DNA from: Propioniciclava soli
Lineage (GTDB): Bacteria; Actinomycetota; Actinomycetes; Propionibacteriales; Propionibacteriaceae
Length of the DNA: 64,000 nt
NCBI RefSeq assembly: GCF_014858005.1
Contig: NZ_JACYOT010000011.1
Location: 1 to 64,000, forward strand
Direction: 5' to 3'
The notes under the pieces are model-generated. The model was not told where the DNA came from, made no database searches, and was given only the letters and a program-made list of their open reading frames with translations. Shown piece by piece: positions 54,756-62,797 of this stretch; the first letter of the stretch is position 1; the number at the start of each line of letters is the position of its first letter. The position numbers were made by a program, and so were the translations under genes.

Positions 54756-56066
54756 TCAACTCAGGTCGGGCGCCGGGCCGAGGCCGGGCCGGTGCAGCGG
54801 TGTCTCCGCGCCCAGCCCGAAGGTGGCGCGCATCTCGAGCTCGGCGGCGATGACGCGGCCGAGTCGCCGCGTGCCCTCGTAGATGCGCTCGGCGGTCGGG
54901 AAACAGTAGGACGCCCGCAGGTTGCGGCCGCCGAAACCGTCGGCGTAGAACGCCGAGCCGGGCACGTAGGCCACCCGCTCGTTGACGGCGCGGGCGAGCA
55001 GCGCCTGGGAGTCCAGACCCTCCGGCAGCGTGACCCACACGAAGAAGCCACCCGTCGGACGCGTCCACGTGGTGCCGGCCGGCATGTGGTCCTCCAAGCC
55101 GCGGAGCATGGCGTCGCGCCGCTCGCGGTACATGTCGCGGAAGGCCACGATCTGGCCGCGCCAGTCGAACCGGTCGAGGTAGGCCGCGATCGCGAACTGG
55201 CTGAACACCGGCGGGGACAGCACGGCCGCCTCCTGGGCGATGACCAGGCGTTCGCGCACGGCGTGCGGCGCGAGCACCCACCCGATGCGGAACCCCGGCG
55301 CGAACGTCTTGGAGAACGACCCGAGGTAGATCACCTGGTCGTCCATCGCCCGCAGCGCCGGCACCGGGTCGCCGTCGAACGTCAACAGGCCGTACGGGTT
55401 GTCCTCGACGACGAGCAGATCGACCTCGTGGGCCACGTCGAGCAGCGCCCGGCGCCGGTCCAGCGTCTGGGTGATGCCGGTGGGGTTGTTGTAGTTGGGG
55501 ATGGTGTAGAGGAACTTCACGCGCGCCCCCTCGGCGCGCAGGGCCAGCACGGCGGTGCGCAGCGCGTCCGGGAGCAGTCCGTGCTCGTCCATCGCCACAT
55601 GGTGGATCCGCGCCTGCGAGGCGTTGAACGTCCCCAACGCCCCGACGTAGCTCGGCGCCTCACACAAGATGACGTCGCCCGGGTCGATGAAGATGCGCGT
55701 GACCAGGTCGAGCGCCTGCTGGCTGCCGCAGGTGACGACGACGTCGTCGGGGTTGGCGTGGATCTGCTCCTCCGCCATCACCTCCACGATCTTCTCGCGC
55801 ATGAACAGCTCGCCCTGCCCGGAGCCGTACTGCATGGCCTGGACGCCGGCGCTGCGCACGAGGTCGTTGAAGGCGTCCCCGATCGTGCCCAGCGGTAGGT
55901 CGGTGATGTTCGGCATGCCGCCGGCCAGAGAAACCACCTCGGGGCGGTTGGCGACGGCGAAGAGAGCTCGGACCGCGGAGACCGTCATGGACGACGTCCG
56001 TTCTGCATACTGGTCGACGTAGGGGTCCAGCCGCGTGCTGCGGCGGGGCATCTCAAGCGAGCTCAC
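54756..56066 (-). CDS. PLP-dependent aminotransferase (2-aminoadipate/kynurenine-type, class I fold)
   Basis: 436 residues with the PLP-lysine motif GSFSKTFAPGFRIGW, NYNNPTGIT and VVEDNPYGLL. It resembles the LysN / GntR-free MocR-type aminotransferases often found near parB in actinobacteria; substrate not deducible. GTG 56066 has GGGAGG at good spacing. No N-terminal GntR domain is fused. Confidence 0.88.
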   Translation of the reverse strand: MSSLEMPRRSTRLDPYVDQYAERTSSMTVSAVRALFAVANRPEVVSLAGGMPNITDLPLGTIGDAFNDLVRSAGVQAMQYGSGQGELFMREKIVEVMAEEQIHANPDDVVVTCGSQQALDLVTRIFIDPGDVILCEAPSYVGALGTFNASQARIHHVAMDEHGLLPDALRTAVLALRAEGARVKFLYTIPNYNNPTGITQTLDRRRALLDVAHEVDLLVVEDNPYGLLTFDGDPVPALRAMDDQVIYLGSFSKTFAPGFRIGWVLAPHAVRERLVIAQEAAVLSPPVFSQFAIAAYLDRFDWRGQIVAFRDMYRERRDAMLRGLEDHMPAGTTWTRPTGGFFVWVTLPEGLDSQALLARAVNERVAYVPGSAFYADGFGGRNLRASYCFPTAERIYEGTRRLGRVIAAELEMRATFGLGAETPLHRPGLGPAPDLS

Positions 56067-56114
56067 CGGTCCATCCTCCCACTCGGGCCGGTGTCGGCCA
56101 AAGGAGGTGCGGCG

Positions 56115-56675
56115 GTGCGATCGCTCGTTCGGCTCGACAGTGTCGATCTGCGCTCCCTCGCCTGCCCGTGGTGCGGGCGGACGCCGCGGGGCGCCCTGTT
56201 CGGGTGGAAGGCGGTGCGGGACGGTGCCGTCGTGGGCGCCGTGGCCTGCGCCCCCGCGTCGCAGGTGGGCGACGTCCACCCGCCCGGTTCGGTGGTGATC
56301 GTGCAGATGTGGGTGCGTCAACCCGATCTCGGCGAGCTGATCGGAACGCAACTGATCCAACGGCTGGCGGCGGCGGAGGGGGCGCGCCGCGTCCGACGCA
56401 TCATCGCCCCGGGCACGCTCGGAACGCCCGACTGCGCGCACCTCCCCGGCGTGTGGCTGGAGGGCCGTGGGTTCGTGGAGTGCGTCCGCGGCAAGCAGTG
56501 GAAGCTCGATCTGCGCAGCACCGTGCGGGTGCCGGACGCCGTGCGCGGCGTGGTGGACGCCCTCGTCCGGGCCACGCGCGCCGAACGCCCGGCGTCCGCA
56601 CGAGGGACGCCGAGCGTTCGGGAGGAGTTGTCCACAGGGTTGTCCCCAACTGTGCACAGAATCACACGGTTGTAA
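56115..56675 (+). CDS. GNAT-like acetyltransferase domain protein
   Basis: 186 residues: VRDGAVVGAVACAP, VVIVQMWVRQPDLGELIGTQ and LIQRLAAAEGARRVRRI give the beta-strand/helix pattern of a GNAT acetyl-CoA fold, but the RxxGxG/A loop is weak. A CPWC motif lies near residue 17. GTG 56115 has a near-perfect AAAGGAGG upstream. The divergent aminotransferase gene starts 48 bp away. The 3' end carries DnaA-box-like sequences. Confidence 0.6.
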   Translation: MRSLVRLDSVDLRSLACPWCGRTPRGALFGWKAVRDGAVVGAVACAPASQVGDVHPPGSVVIVQMWVRQPDLGELIGTQLIQRLAAAEGARRVRRIIAPGTLGTPDCAHLPGVWLEGRGFVECVRGKQWKLDLRSTVRVPDAVRGVVDALVRATRAERPASARGTPSVREELSTGLSPTVHRITRL

Positions 56676-56697
56676 GTCGACCCGGCGGACGAGGGGT

Positions 56698-58851
56698 TCA
56701 GCGCTCCGCAACCGCCGCGCCGAGGGGGCTCACCTCGGGGTAGTGGTTGTCGTAGCGGTAGAGGAAGGCGGCCATCGCGTCGCGGTTGATCGGCGTGGTC
56801 GGACGGAACTCGTTGCCGTTGGCCGTCGGCCAGCCGGTGGTGATGCCCGTCGTGGCCAGCCAGTCGATTTCCGTGTGGAACGGCATGCTCGGCGGGACGT
56901 CCACGAAGCGCTGGCCGAACGGCACGTGCCGCGGCGAACCGGCGAAGCGGTAGAGGAAGGCCGCCATGGCGTCGCGGTTGATGGCCGTCGTGGGCCGGAA
57001 CTCGCGGCCCGCGTCGGTCTCCCAGCCGGTGGTGATGCCCTGGGCCGCCAACCATTCGATCTCGGTGTAGAACTGGTTGTCCTCACCCACGTCGACGAAC
57101 GTCTGGCCATCCGGCGTGAAGTCCGGCGAACCCGCGAAGCGGTAGAGGAAGGCCGCCATGGCGTCACGGTTGATCGGGGTGGTCGGGCGGAACGTGCCGT
57201 CCGGGTAGCCCGTCGTGATCCGCTCCCCGGCGAGCCACATGATCTCGTCGTGGAACTGCAGCCCCTCGGGGACGTCGGAGAAGGTCGGCACGAGGTTGCG
57301 GTCGGCAGGGATGTCGGCGTACCCGCCGAGGCCCACATCGCCGTAGTCACGGTCCACCATCGCGGTGGTGCCCGAGATGATCAGCCGCACCGTCGGCCCG
57401 AGCGTCCCGCCGCGGCGGAAGTTGTCCGTCGTTCCGATCGTGTCGATGAACGACTGCACCAGGCCGTTCGGCATCACGTAGTGCGAGTACGCCTGGAAGG
57501 CACCGGGGTGCTGGTTGAAATCGGGGTCGAACGGGTTGCCCTGCAGGTAGTTGAGGTTCGTCGGGTTGCCCAGGGCGAGGCCGGAGCCCCGGTTGAGCGG
57601 CTGGAAGTCGCTGCGGATGCCGTCGCCGACGAAGCCGTAGACGCCCTCGGGCCCGTCCATGCCCCACGCGAAGGTGGAGCGGTGGCTGATCGTGAACAGG
57701 TAGTACTTCCCGTCCTTGATGTAGATCTGCGGGCGCTCGGTCTGGTCGGTGACACAGTTGGCCGACAGGATCGGCGGCAGGAAGCGCCACGCGGTCAGGT
57801 CGTCGTTCTCGGCGACGGCCAGGCCGACGTTGGCCATCTGGTACACCGCGCCGTTGTCCATGACCTCGGTGAGATCCTCGGCATGGGGGTCGTCCGCGGC
57901 GTAGCCCAGGTCCTCCACCGTGCAGGAGCGCGAGCCGCGCTCGACGGCGCTGTTGCCCTCGAACACCATGAAGGTCTCACCTGGGTGGGCCGGATCCTCG
58001 AACGTGAACGGGTCGCGGAAGTTGAAGTACGGGTTCTGGTCGCCGTCCTGGTACCACCGGCCGTCGGCCTGGAGCAGGTCGGTGACCGCATCGAAGCCGG
58101 TGAAGGACACCCCGTCGTCGTCGGCGTGGATCGTGCCGATGCTCAACGCGATGCGCGGGTCGTAGGGCTTGATGTCGGCGCCGGAGGCGTCCCGGTAGAA
58201 CGCAACGTCGGTGAAGAACAGCTTGACCGTGCCGTCGGGGAAGACGCGGGCCGAACCGGACCACTCCGTCTGGTGGCTGAAGCTCTGGTCGTCGAAGATG
58301 ACGCCGGTCACGCCGTCCTCGAACAGCAGGCCACCGTAGGTCCAGCCACCGTTCTCGGGACGCTCGTCAGCCGGGATGCCCGCCTCACGGTAGAAGTAGC
58401 CGATCCGGGCGAACTGGTGCCGCTCGTCGAAGCCGAGGCTCCGGTCGGCCACCAGGGAGAAGACGACCTCCCAGCCGAGCACGCTGTACTGGTGGGAGCG
58501 CTCGTCGGTGAGCGGCCAGGTGTCCCACACCCACACCTGGTCGTTGCTCATGTCCGGGAAGTCCTGCGACACCGTGGGCATCGTGTACTCCGTGGGCATC
58601 GAGTTCTCACGCGAGCCGGCGGTCGGGTCGGACATGGCCTGGAGCTGCATCGCATCCGCACGCGTCCAGCGCGCGGTGAAGTCGGAGTTGATGGGGTGAT
58701 ATGCCTCCTGGGTGTGCACCGTGGGGGCGGCGAAGCCCGGCACGGCATCGGGAACGGCGGCACGGGCGGTGGGGAGACCCACCAAGGAGGAGAGCATCGC
58801 GGCCACGAGCACCATGGCTGCGAGGACACGGTTGACTGGTCTGGTTTTCAC
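56698..58851 (-). CDS. Secreted levansucrase (GH68) with three C-terminal SLH repeats
   Basis: 717 residues. A signal peptide (LAAMVLVAAMLSSLVGLPTARA) precedes a GH68 fructosyltransferase domain. Its nucleophile Asp is in WVWDTWPLTD (about residue 108), the transition-state stabiliser in NFRDPFTFED (about 277), the acid/base Glu in TERPQIYIKDGKYYLF (about 372). Three SLH-type repeats follow from about residue 520 (FHDEIMWLAGERITTGYPDG, then GITTGW twice). SLH modules usually bind the cell wall. It makes levan from sucrose. GTG 58851 follows AAGAGGTG. Confidence 0.93.
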   Translation of the reverse strand: MKTRPVNRVLAAMVLVAAMLSSLVGLPTARAAVPDAVPGFAAPTVHTQEAYHPINSDFTARWTRADAMQLQAMSDPTAGSRENSMPTEYTMPTVSQDFPDMSNDQVWVWDTWPLTDERSHQYSVLGWEVVFSLVADRSLGFDERHQFARIGYFYREAGIPADERPENGGWTYGGLLFEDGVTGVIFDDQSFSHQTEWSGSARVFPDGTVKLFFTDVAFYRDASGADIKPYDPRIALSIGTIHADDDGVSFTGFDAVTDLLQADGRWYQDGDQNPYFNFRDPFTFEDPAHPGETFMVFEGNSAVERGSRSCTVEDLGYAADDPHAEDLTEVMDNGAVYQMANVGLAVAENDDLTAWRFLPPILSANCVTDQTERPQIYIKDGKYYLFTISHRSTFAWGMDGPEGVYGFVGDGIRSDFQPLNRGSGLALGNPTNLNYLQGNPFDPDFNQHPGAFQAYSHYVMPNGLVQSFIDTIGTTDNFRRGGTLGPTVRLIISGTTAMVDRDYGDVGLGGYADIPADRNLVPTFSDVPEGLQFHDEIMWLAGERITTGYPDGTFRPTTPINRDAMAAFLYRFAGSPDFTPDGQTFVDVGEDNQFYTEIEWLAAQGITTGWETDAGREFRPTTAINRDAMAAFLYRFAGSPRHVPFGQRFVDVPPSMPFHTEIDWLATTGITTGWPTANGNEFRPTTPINRDAMAAFLYRYDNHYPEVSPLGAAVAER

Positions 58852-59118
58852 GTCTGGCACCTCTTGTCGTGTGGTGATGTGATGTCCCGCGTGGTACCCG
58901 TTGCTACCCTGTGAAGGGCCCCCCACCATGGATCGAACCAGACACCGATTGCCGGTGTCAACGGGCTTCGGCGTTGATGTGACAAGTTGAGGACGCCTTC
59001 GGGGGGATTTCTGTGAACGCACTCCCCGGGGCTCGTCGCAGGCTTAGGCTGATGCCGATCTGACCAGCCGGTACCTGTTCCCCCCCAACGGACCACCCCC
59101 CGCCAAGGAAGGATCACG
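58852..59118. other. Levansucrase-fructanase divergent promoter region
   Basis: 267 bp between divergent fructan genes. It must hold both promoters, but I see no clear operator; CGATGTGATGTCC-like direct repeats near 58873-58885 (gtggtgatgtgatgt) are the only short pattern. Confidence 0.4.
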
Positions 59119-60744
59119 ATGCACCGACGTGTCTCGCGCCGCGGGACGTGGAGTGTGAAGGCCGCCACCGGGGTGGTGGCCTTCACACTCGCCACTCTCG
59201 GCCTCAGCGCGTGCGCGCCCAAGCCCATCCCGAGCCCGTCGCCCACAGCGGTGGCGCCGACCCCGACGGCCGTCACGCCCAGCCCGCAGCCCGGGCGTCC
59301 GGCGCTGCACATCACCCCGCCCGACCGCTGGATCAACGATCCACAACGACCGTTCTTCCGGGACGGTCAGTGGCACCTCTACCACCTCTACAACGCCGAC
59401 TACCCCGACGGGAACGGCACCTCCTGGTACCACCTCACCTCGACCGATCTCGTGCACTGGCGCGACGAGGGCGTCGCGATCGAGAAGTATCGCAACGGTC
59501 TCGGTGACATCTGGACCGGGAGCGCCGTCGTCGACACCGAGAACACCGCCGGTTACGGTGCCGGGGCCGTCCTCGCGCTGGCGACCCAGCAGCATGACGG
59601 CGTCCAGGTGCAGTCACTGTTCCACTCCGCCGACGGCGGGTTCACGTTCGCCTCGGCCGACGGCAACCCCGTGATGCCCAACCCGGGCGTGCCGGATTTC
59701 CGGGACCCCAAGGTGTTCTGGGACGCCGCGCACTCCCGCTGGGTCATGGCCCTGGCCGAGGGGGACGCGATCGGCTTCTACACCTCACCGGACCTGCGGG
59801 CCTGGACCTACCGCTCCCGGTTCACCACCACCGGCCTCGGCGTCCTGGAGTGCCCCGACCTGTTCCCGCTCGCCGTGGACGACGATCCGGGCGAGGTCGT
59901 CTGGGTGCTGATGACCGGCGCCAACGGCGCGGCCGAGGGCTTCACCACCGGGACGGCTGCCTGGCTGGGGGAGTGGGACGGCGAGGCCTTCACGAGCGAC
60001 GGTGACCACCAGTGGGTGGACGCCGGCCCGGACTTCTACGCCGCCACCACGTGGGAGGACCCCCGGGTGTCGGACGCCGAGCAGCTCCAGAGCCGCTACC
60101 TGATCGGCTGGATGAACAACTGGAACTACGCCACCGACCTGCCCGCCCCCGACTGGGCCGGGGGCACTCTCTCCCTCGTGCGCGAGCTGGCCCTGCGCAC
60201 GGTGGACGGCCAGCCGCGCCTGGTGGTCCAGCCCCTGGGCGGGCTGGACGCGCTCGCCCCGGCGGACGAGGGGCCGGGCGCGGACGTCACCGTGACCGAG
60301 AGCTGGGAGGCGTCCGACCCGCTGCCCGACGGGGCCTACCGGCTGCGTGTGACCGTGGCCCGCGACGACGCCCACCCGGCCCGGGAGACCCGCCTGTTGC
60401 TGGATGCGGGCGACGGGTCCTTCATCACGGTGGGGTACGACTTCGCCGGCCAGCGGGTGTTCGTGGCGCGCGACACCGACGCCATCGCCGCAACGATGCC
60501 GGAGGACTACCGTGCGATCCGCTCGGCCCCGCTCGCGCCCGACGACGGGGCGGTCGACCTCGACATCATCGTGGACGACACCACGGTCGAGGTGTTCGCC
60601 GGTGGGGGAGAGGCGACGTTGAGCTCCGTCGTGCACACCGCACCCGGCGCGCGCGGGTGGGGCGCGGCGTCCGTGGCCGGCGTCACTCGGCTGCTGGACC
60701 TGCGGGTGGAGCCGCTGGCGGCCGCCCCCGTCCAACAACCGTGA
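59119..60744 (+). CDS. GH32 fructan hydrolase lipoprotein (levanase/invertase-like)
   Basis: 541 residues with a lipoprotein signal ending LATLGLSAC (lipid Cys near residue 32) and a Pro/Thr linker. The GH32 five-bladed propeller has the nucleophile in WINDPQRPFF (about 70), RDPKVF (about 194) and the acid/base in ECPDLF (about 244). A beta-sandwich follows. It releases fructose from levan, inulin or sucrose. It is divergent from a levansucrase, making a build-and-consume pair. The signal-peptide codons contain a 19-bp inverted repeat. Confidence 0.93.
   Translation: MHRRVSRRGTWSVKAATGVVAFTLATLGLSACAPKPIPSPSPTAVAPTPTAVTPSPQPGRPALHITPPDRWINDPQRPFFRDGQWHLYHLYNADYPDGNGTSWYHLTSTDLVHWRDEGVAIEKYRNGLGDIWTGSAVVDTENTAGYGAGAVLALATQQHDGVQVQSLFHSADGGFTFASADGNPVMPNPGVPDFRDPKVFWDAAHSRWVMALAEGDAIGFYTSPDLRAWTYRSRFTTTGLGVLECPDLFPLAVDDDPGEVVWVLMTGANGAAEGFTTGTAAWLGEWDGEAFTSDGDHQWVDAGPDFYAATTWEDPRVSDAEQLQSRYLIGWMNNWNYATDLPAPDWAGGTLSLVRELALRTVDGQPRLVVQPLGGLDALAPADEGPGADVTVTESWEASDPLPDGAYRLRVTVARDDAHPARETRLLLDAGDGSFITVGYDFAGQRVFVARDTDAIAATMPEDYRAIRSAPLAPDDGAVDLDIIVDDTTVEVFAGGGEATLSSVVHTAPGARGWGAASVAGVTRLLDLRVEPLAAAPVQQP
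59151..59190 (+). other. Inverted repeat in the signal-peptide coding region of the GH32 gene
   Basis: Arms 59151-59169 and 59172-59190 (GAGTGTGAAGG... and ...CCTTCACACTC) pair over 19 bp with one mismatch around a 2-nt loop. The mRNA would form a strong hairpin about 30 nt after the start codon. Confidence 0.8.
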
Positions 60745-60768
60745 CGCGAGCCGGGCCGGCGGGCTGGG

Positions 60769-62052
60769 TCAGCGCCGGTCCATCGGCACGTAGGCGCGCT
60801 CGGTCTCACCGACGTAGATCTGCCGCGGACGGCCGATCTTGTTGGTCGGGTCGTTGACCATCTCGCGCCACTGGGCGATCCAGCCCGGGAGCCGGCCGAG
60901 CGCGAACAGGACGGTGAACATGTCCACCGGGAACCCCATGGCCTGGTAGATCAGGCCGGTGTAGAAGTCCACGTTCGGGTAGAGCTTGCGCTCGACGAAG
61001 TAGTCGTCGTTCAGCGCGGCCTCTTCGAGCTCCAGCGCGATGTCGAGCAGCTGGTCGGAGCCCTCGCGCTTGCCGAGGATCGAATCGGCGTGCTTCTTGA
61101 TGATCGCGGCGCGCGGATCGTAGTTCTTGTAGATCCGGTGACCGAAGCCCATGAGCTTCGTGGTGTCCTTCTTGTCCTTCACCCGGCCCATGTAGTCCGC
61201 CACCGAGATGCCGTCGTCGCGAATGGACGCCAGCATCTCCAGCACGGCCTGGTTGGCGCCGCCGTGGAGCGGGCCCGACAGGGCGTGGACGCCGGCGCTC
61301 ACCGAGGCGTACAGGTTGGCCTGCGACGAGCCGACCAGGCGGACGGTCGACGTCGAGCAGTTCTGCTCGTGGTCGGCGTGGAGGATCAGCAGGACGTCGA
61401 GCGCTCGCGTCACCTCGTCGTCGAACTCGTACGGCTCCGTCACGGTGCCGAACGACATGCGCAGGAAGTTCTCGATGTAGCTCAACGAGTAGTCCGGCCA
61501 CAACGTCGGGCTGCCGAGGGAGTTCTTGAACGAGTAGGCCGCCAGGGTGGGCAGCTTGGCCATGAGGCGGTGCGTCGCGGCGTCCACCCGCTCGGCGTCG
61601 AAGCCGATCGTGTCGGTGGAGAACGTGCTCAGCGCGGTGATGGCCGCGGACAGCACGGGCATGGGGTGCGAGCGGCGCGGGAAGATGCGGAACAGCTCGC
61701 GCAGCCGCTCGTCGATCACCATGTGCCGGCTGATCTTCTGGGTGAACTCGTCGAGCTCGGTCTGGGTGGGCAGCTCACCGTAGAGCACCAGGTAGGACGT
61801 TTCGAGGAACGTCGACTTCTCGGCGAGCTGCTCGATCGGGTAACCGCGGTACTGCAGGACGCCGGCGTCCCCGTCGATGTAGGTGATGGCCGACTTGCAG
61901 ACAGCCGTGTTGGCGAAGCCGTTGTCGTAGGTCGTGTCCCCTGTCGTGGCCAGCAGCTTGCCGATGTCGTAGCCGTTGTTGCCCTGGGTCGCCCCCACGA
62001 AGGGCAGCTCGAGCTCGTGCTCGCCAGCGGTGAAGGTGGCCGGGTTCGTCAT
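60769..62052 (-). CDS. gltA: Citrate synthase
   Basis: 427 residues. The active-site motifs are visible: HALSGPLHGGANQAVL, MGFGHRIYKNYDPR and ALGRLPGWIAQWREM with the C-terminal Arg/His region. Type II citrate synthase (long form) of the TCA cycle condenses acetyl-CoA and oxaloacetate. ATG 62052 follows AAGGAG. It stops 24 bp from the convergent GH32 gene. Confidence 0.97.
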   Translation of the reverse strand: MTNPATFTAGEHELELPFVGATQGNNGYDIGKLLATTGDTTYDNGFANTAVCKSAITYIDGDAGVLQYRGYPIEQLAEKSTFLETSYLVLYGELPTQTELDEFTQKISRHMVIDERLRELFRIFPRRSHPMPVLSAAITALSTFSTDTIGFDAERVDAATHRLMAKLPTLAAYSFKNSLGSPTLWPDYSLSYIENFLRMSFGTVTEPYEFDDEVTRALDVLLILHADHEQNCSTSTVRLVGSSQANLYASVSAGVHALSGPLHGGANQAVLEMLASIRDDGISVADYMGRVKDKKDTTKLMGFGHRIYKNYDPRAAIIKKHADSILGKREGSDQLLDIALELEEAALNDDYFVERKLYPNVDFYTGLIYQAMGFPVDMFTVLFALGRLPGWIAQWREMVNDPTNKIGRPRQIYVGETERAYVPMDRR

Positions 62053-62138
62053 CGAACATCTCCTTGGGTGTGCAGACAGGTGAACGGGAGCAGCCTAGCG
62101 TGCTGGTCCGGCAGAGCTGCCAACCGATGAGGACGATA

Positions 62139-62152
62139 GTTGATATTTCAAC
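62139..62152. promoter_or_regulatory. Candidate MarR-type operator upstream of yceI
   Basis: GTTGATATTTCAAC has 5-bp inverted arms (GTTGA/TCAAC) and lies between gltA and the YceI gene, about 70 bp before its start. TTGAT-type palindromes are typical of MarR/OhrR-family operators, which often control yceI genes. No such regulator gene is in the window. Confidence 0.45.
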
Positions 62153-62218
62153 CACACGGTGCTAGGGTGGTGCCCACAACCGAGAACGACAGCTCCACCG
62201 AACAGAAGAGGAAGCATC

Positions 62219-62764
62219 ATGACGCAGCTCACCGAACTCCAGGGCACCTACACGCTCGACCCGACGCACAGCGAAGTCGGCTTCGTGACCCGCCATGCCA
62301 TGGTCACCAAGGTGCGTGGCCGCTTCAACGACTACTCCGGCACCGCGACGATCGACGGCGCCAACCCCAGCAACTCCTCGCTCGAGGTGACGGTACAGGC
62401 CGCCAGCCTCGACACGAACAACGCCGACCGTGACACCCACGTCCGCAGCGCCGACTTCTTCGACGTCGAGCAGTACCCGACGATCACGTTCCGCAGCACC
62501 GACTTCGCGGTCTCCAACGACACCGTCGACGTGACCGGCGACCTCACCATCAAGGACGTCACGAAGTCCGTCACGATCCCGTTCGACTTCAACGGCGCCG
62601 CCACCGATCCCTTCGGCAACGAGCGCATCGGCTTCGAGGGCAAGGTCGACGTCTCCCGCGCCGACTACGGCCTCACCTGGAACGCCGCCCTCGAGACCGG
62701 TGGCTTCCTCGTGGCCGACAAGGTGACCCTCGAGTTCGAGGTGTCCGCCGTCAAGCAGGCCTGA
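62219..62764 (+). CDS. YceI family lipid-binding protein
   Basis: 181 residues with the YceI/lipocalin-like fold: TYTLDPTHSEVGFVTRHAM, KVRGRFNDYSG, SADFFDVEQYPTITFRS and LTWNAALETGGFLVADKV. The family binds isoprenoid-type lipids. No signal peptide, so cytoplasmic as in many actinobacterial versions. ATG 62219 follows AGAGGAAG. Confidence 0.93.
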   Translation: MTQLTELQGTYTLDPTHSEVGFVTRHAMVTKVRGRFNDYSGTATIDGANPSNSSLEVTVQAASLDTNNADRDTHVRSADFFDVEQYPTITFRSTDFAVSNDTVDVTGDLTIKDVTKSVTIPFDFNGAATDPFGNERIGFEGKVDVSRADYGLTWNAALETGGFLVADKVTLEFEVSAVKQA

Positions 62765-62797
62765 GCCCGTCCGCACGGGCCGCCGGCGCGGGGGGGA

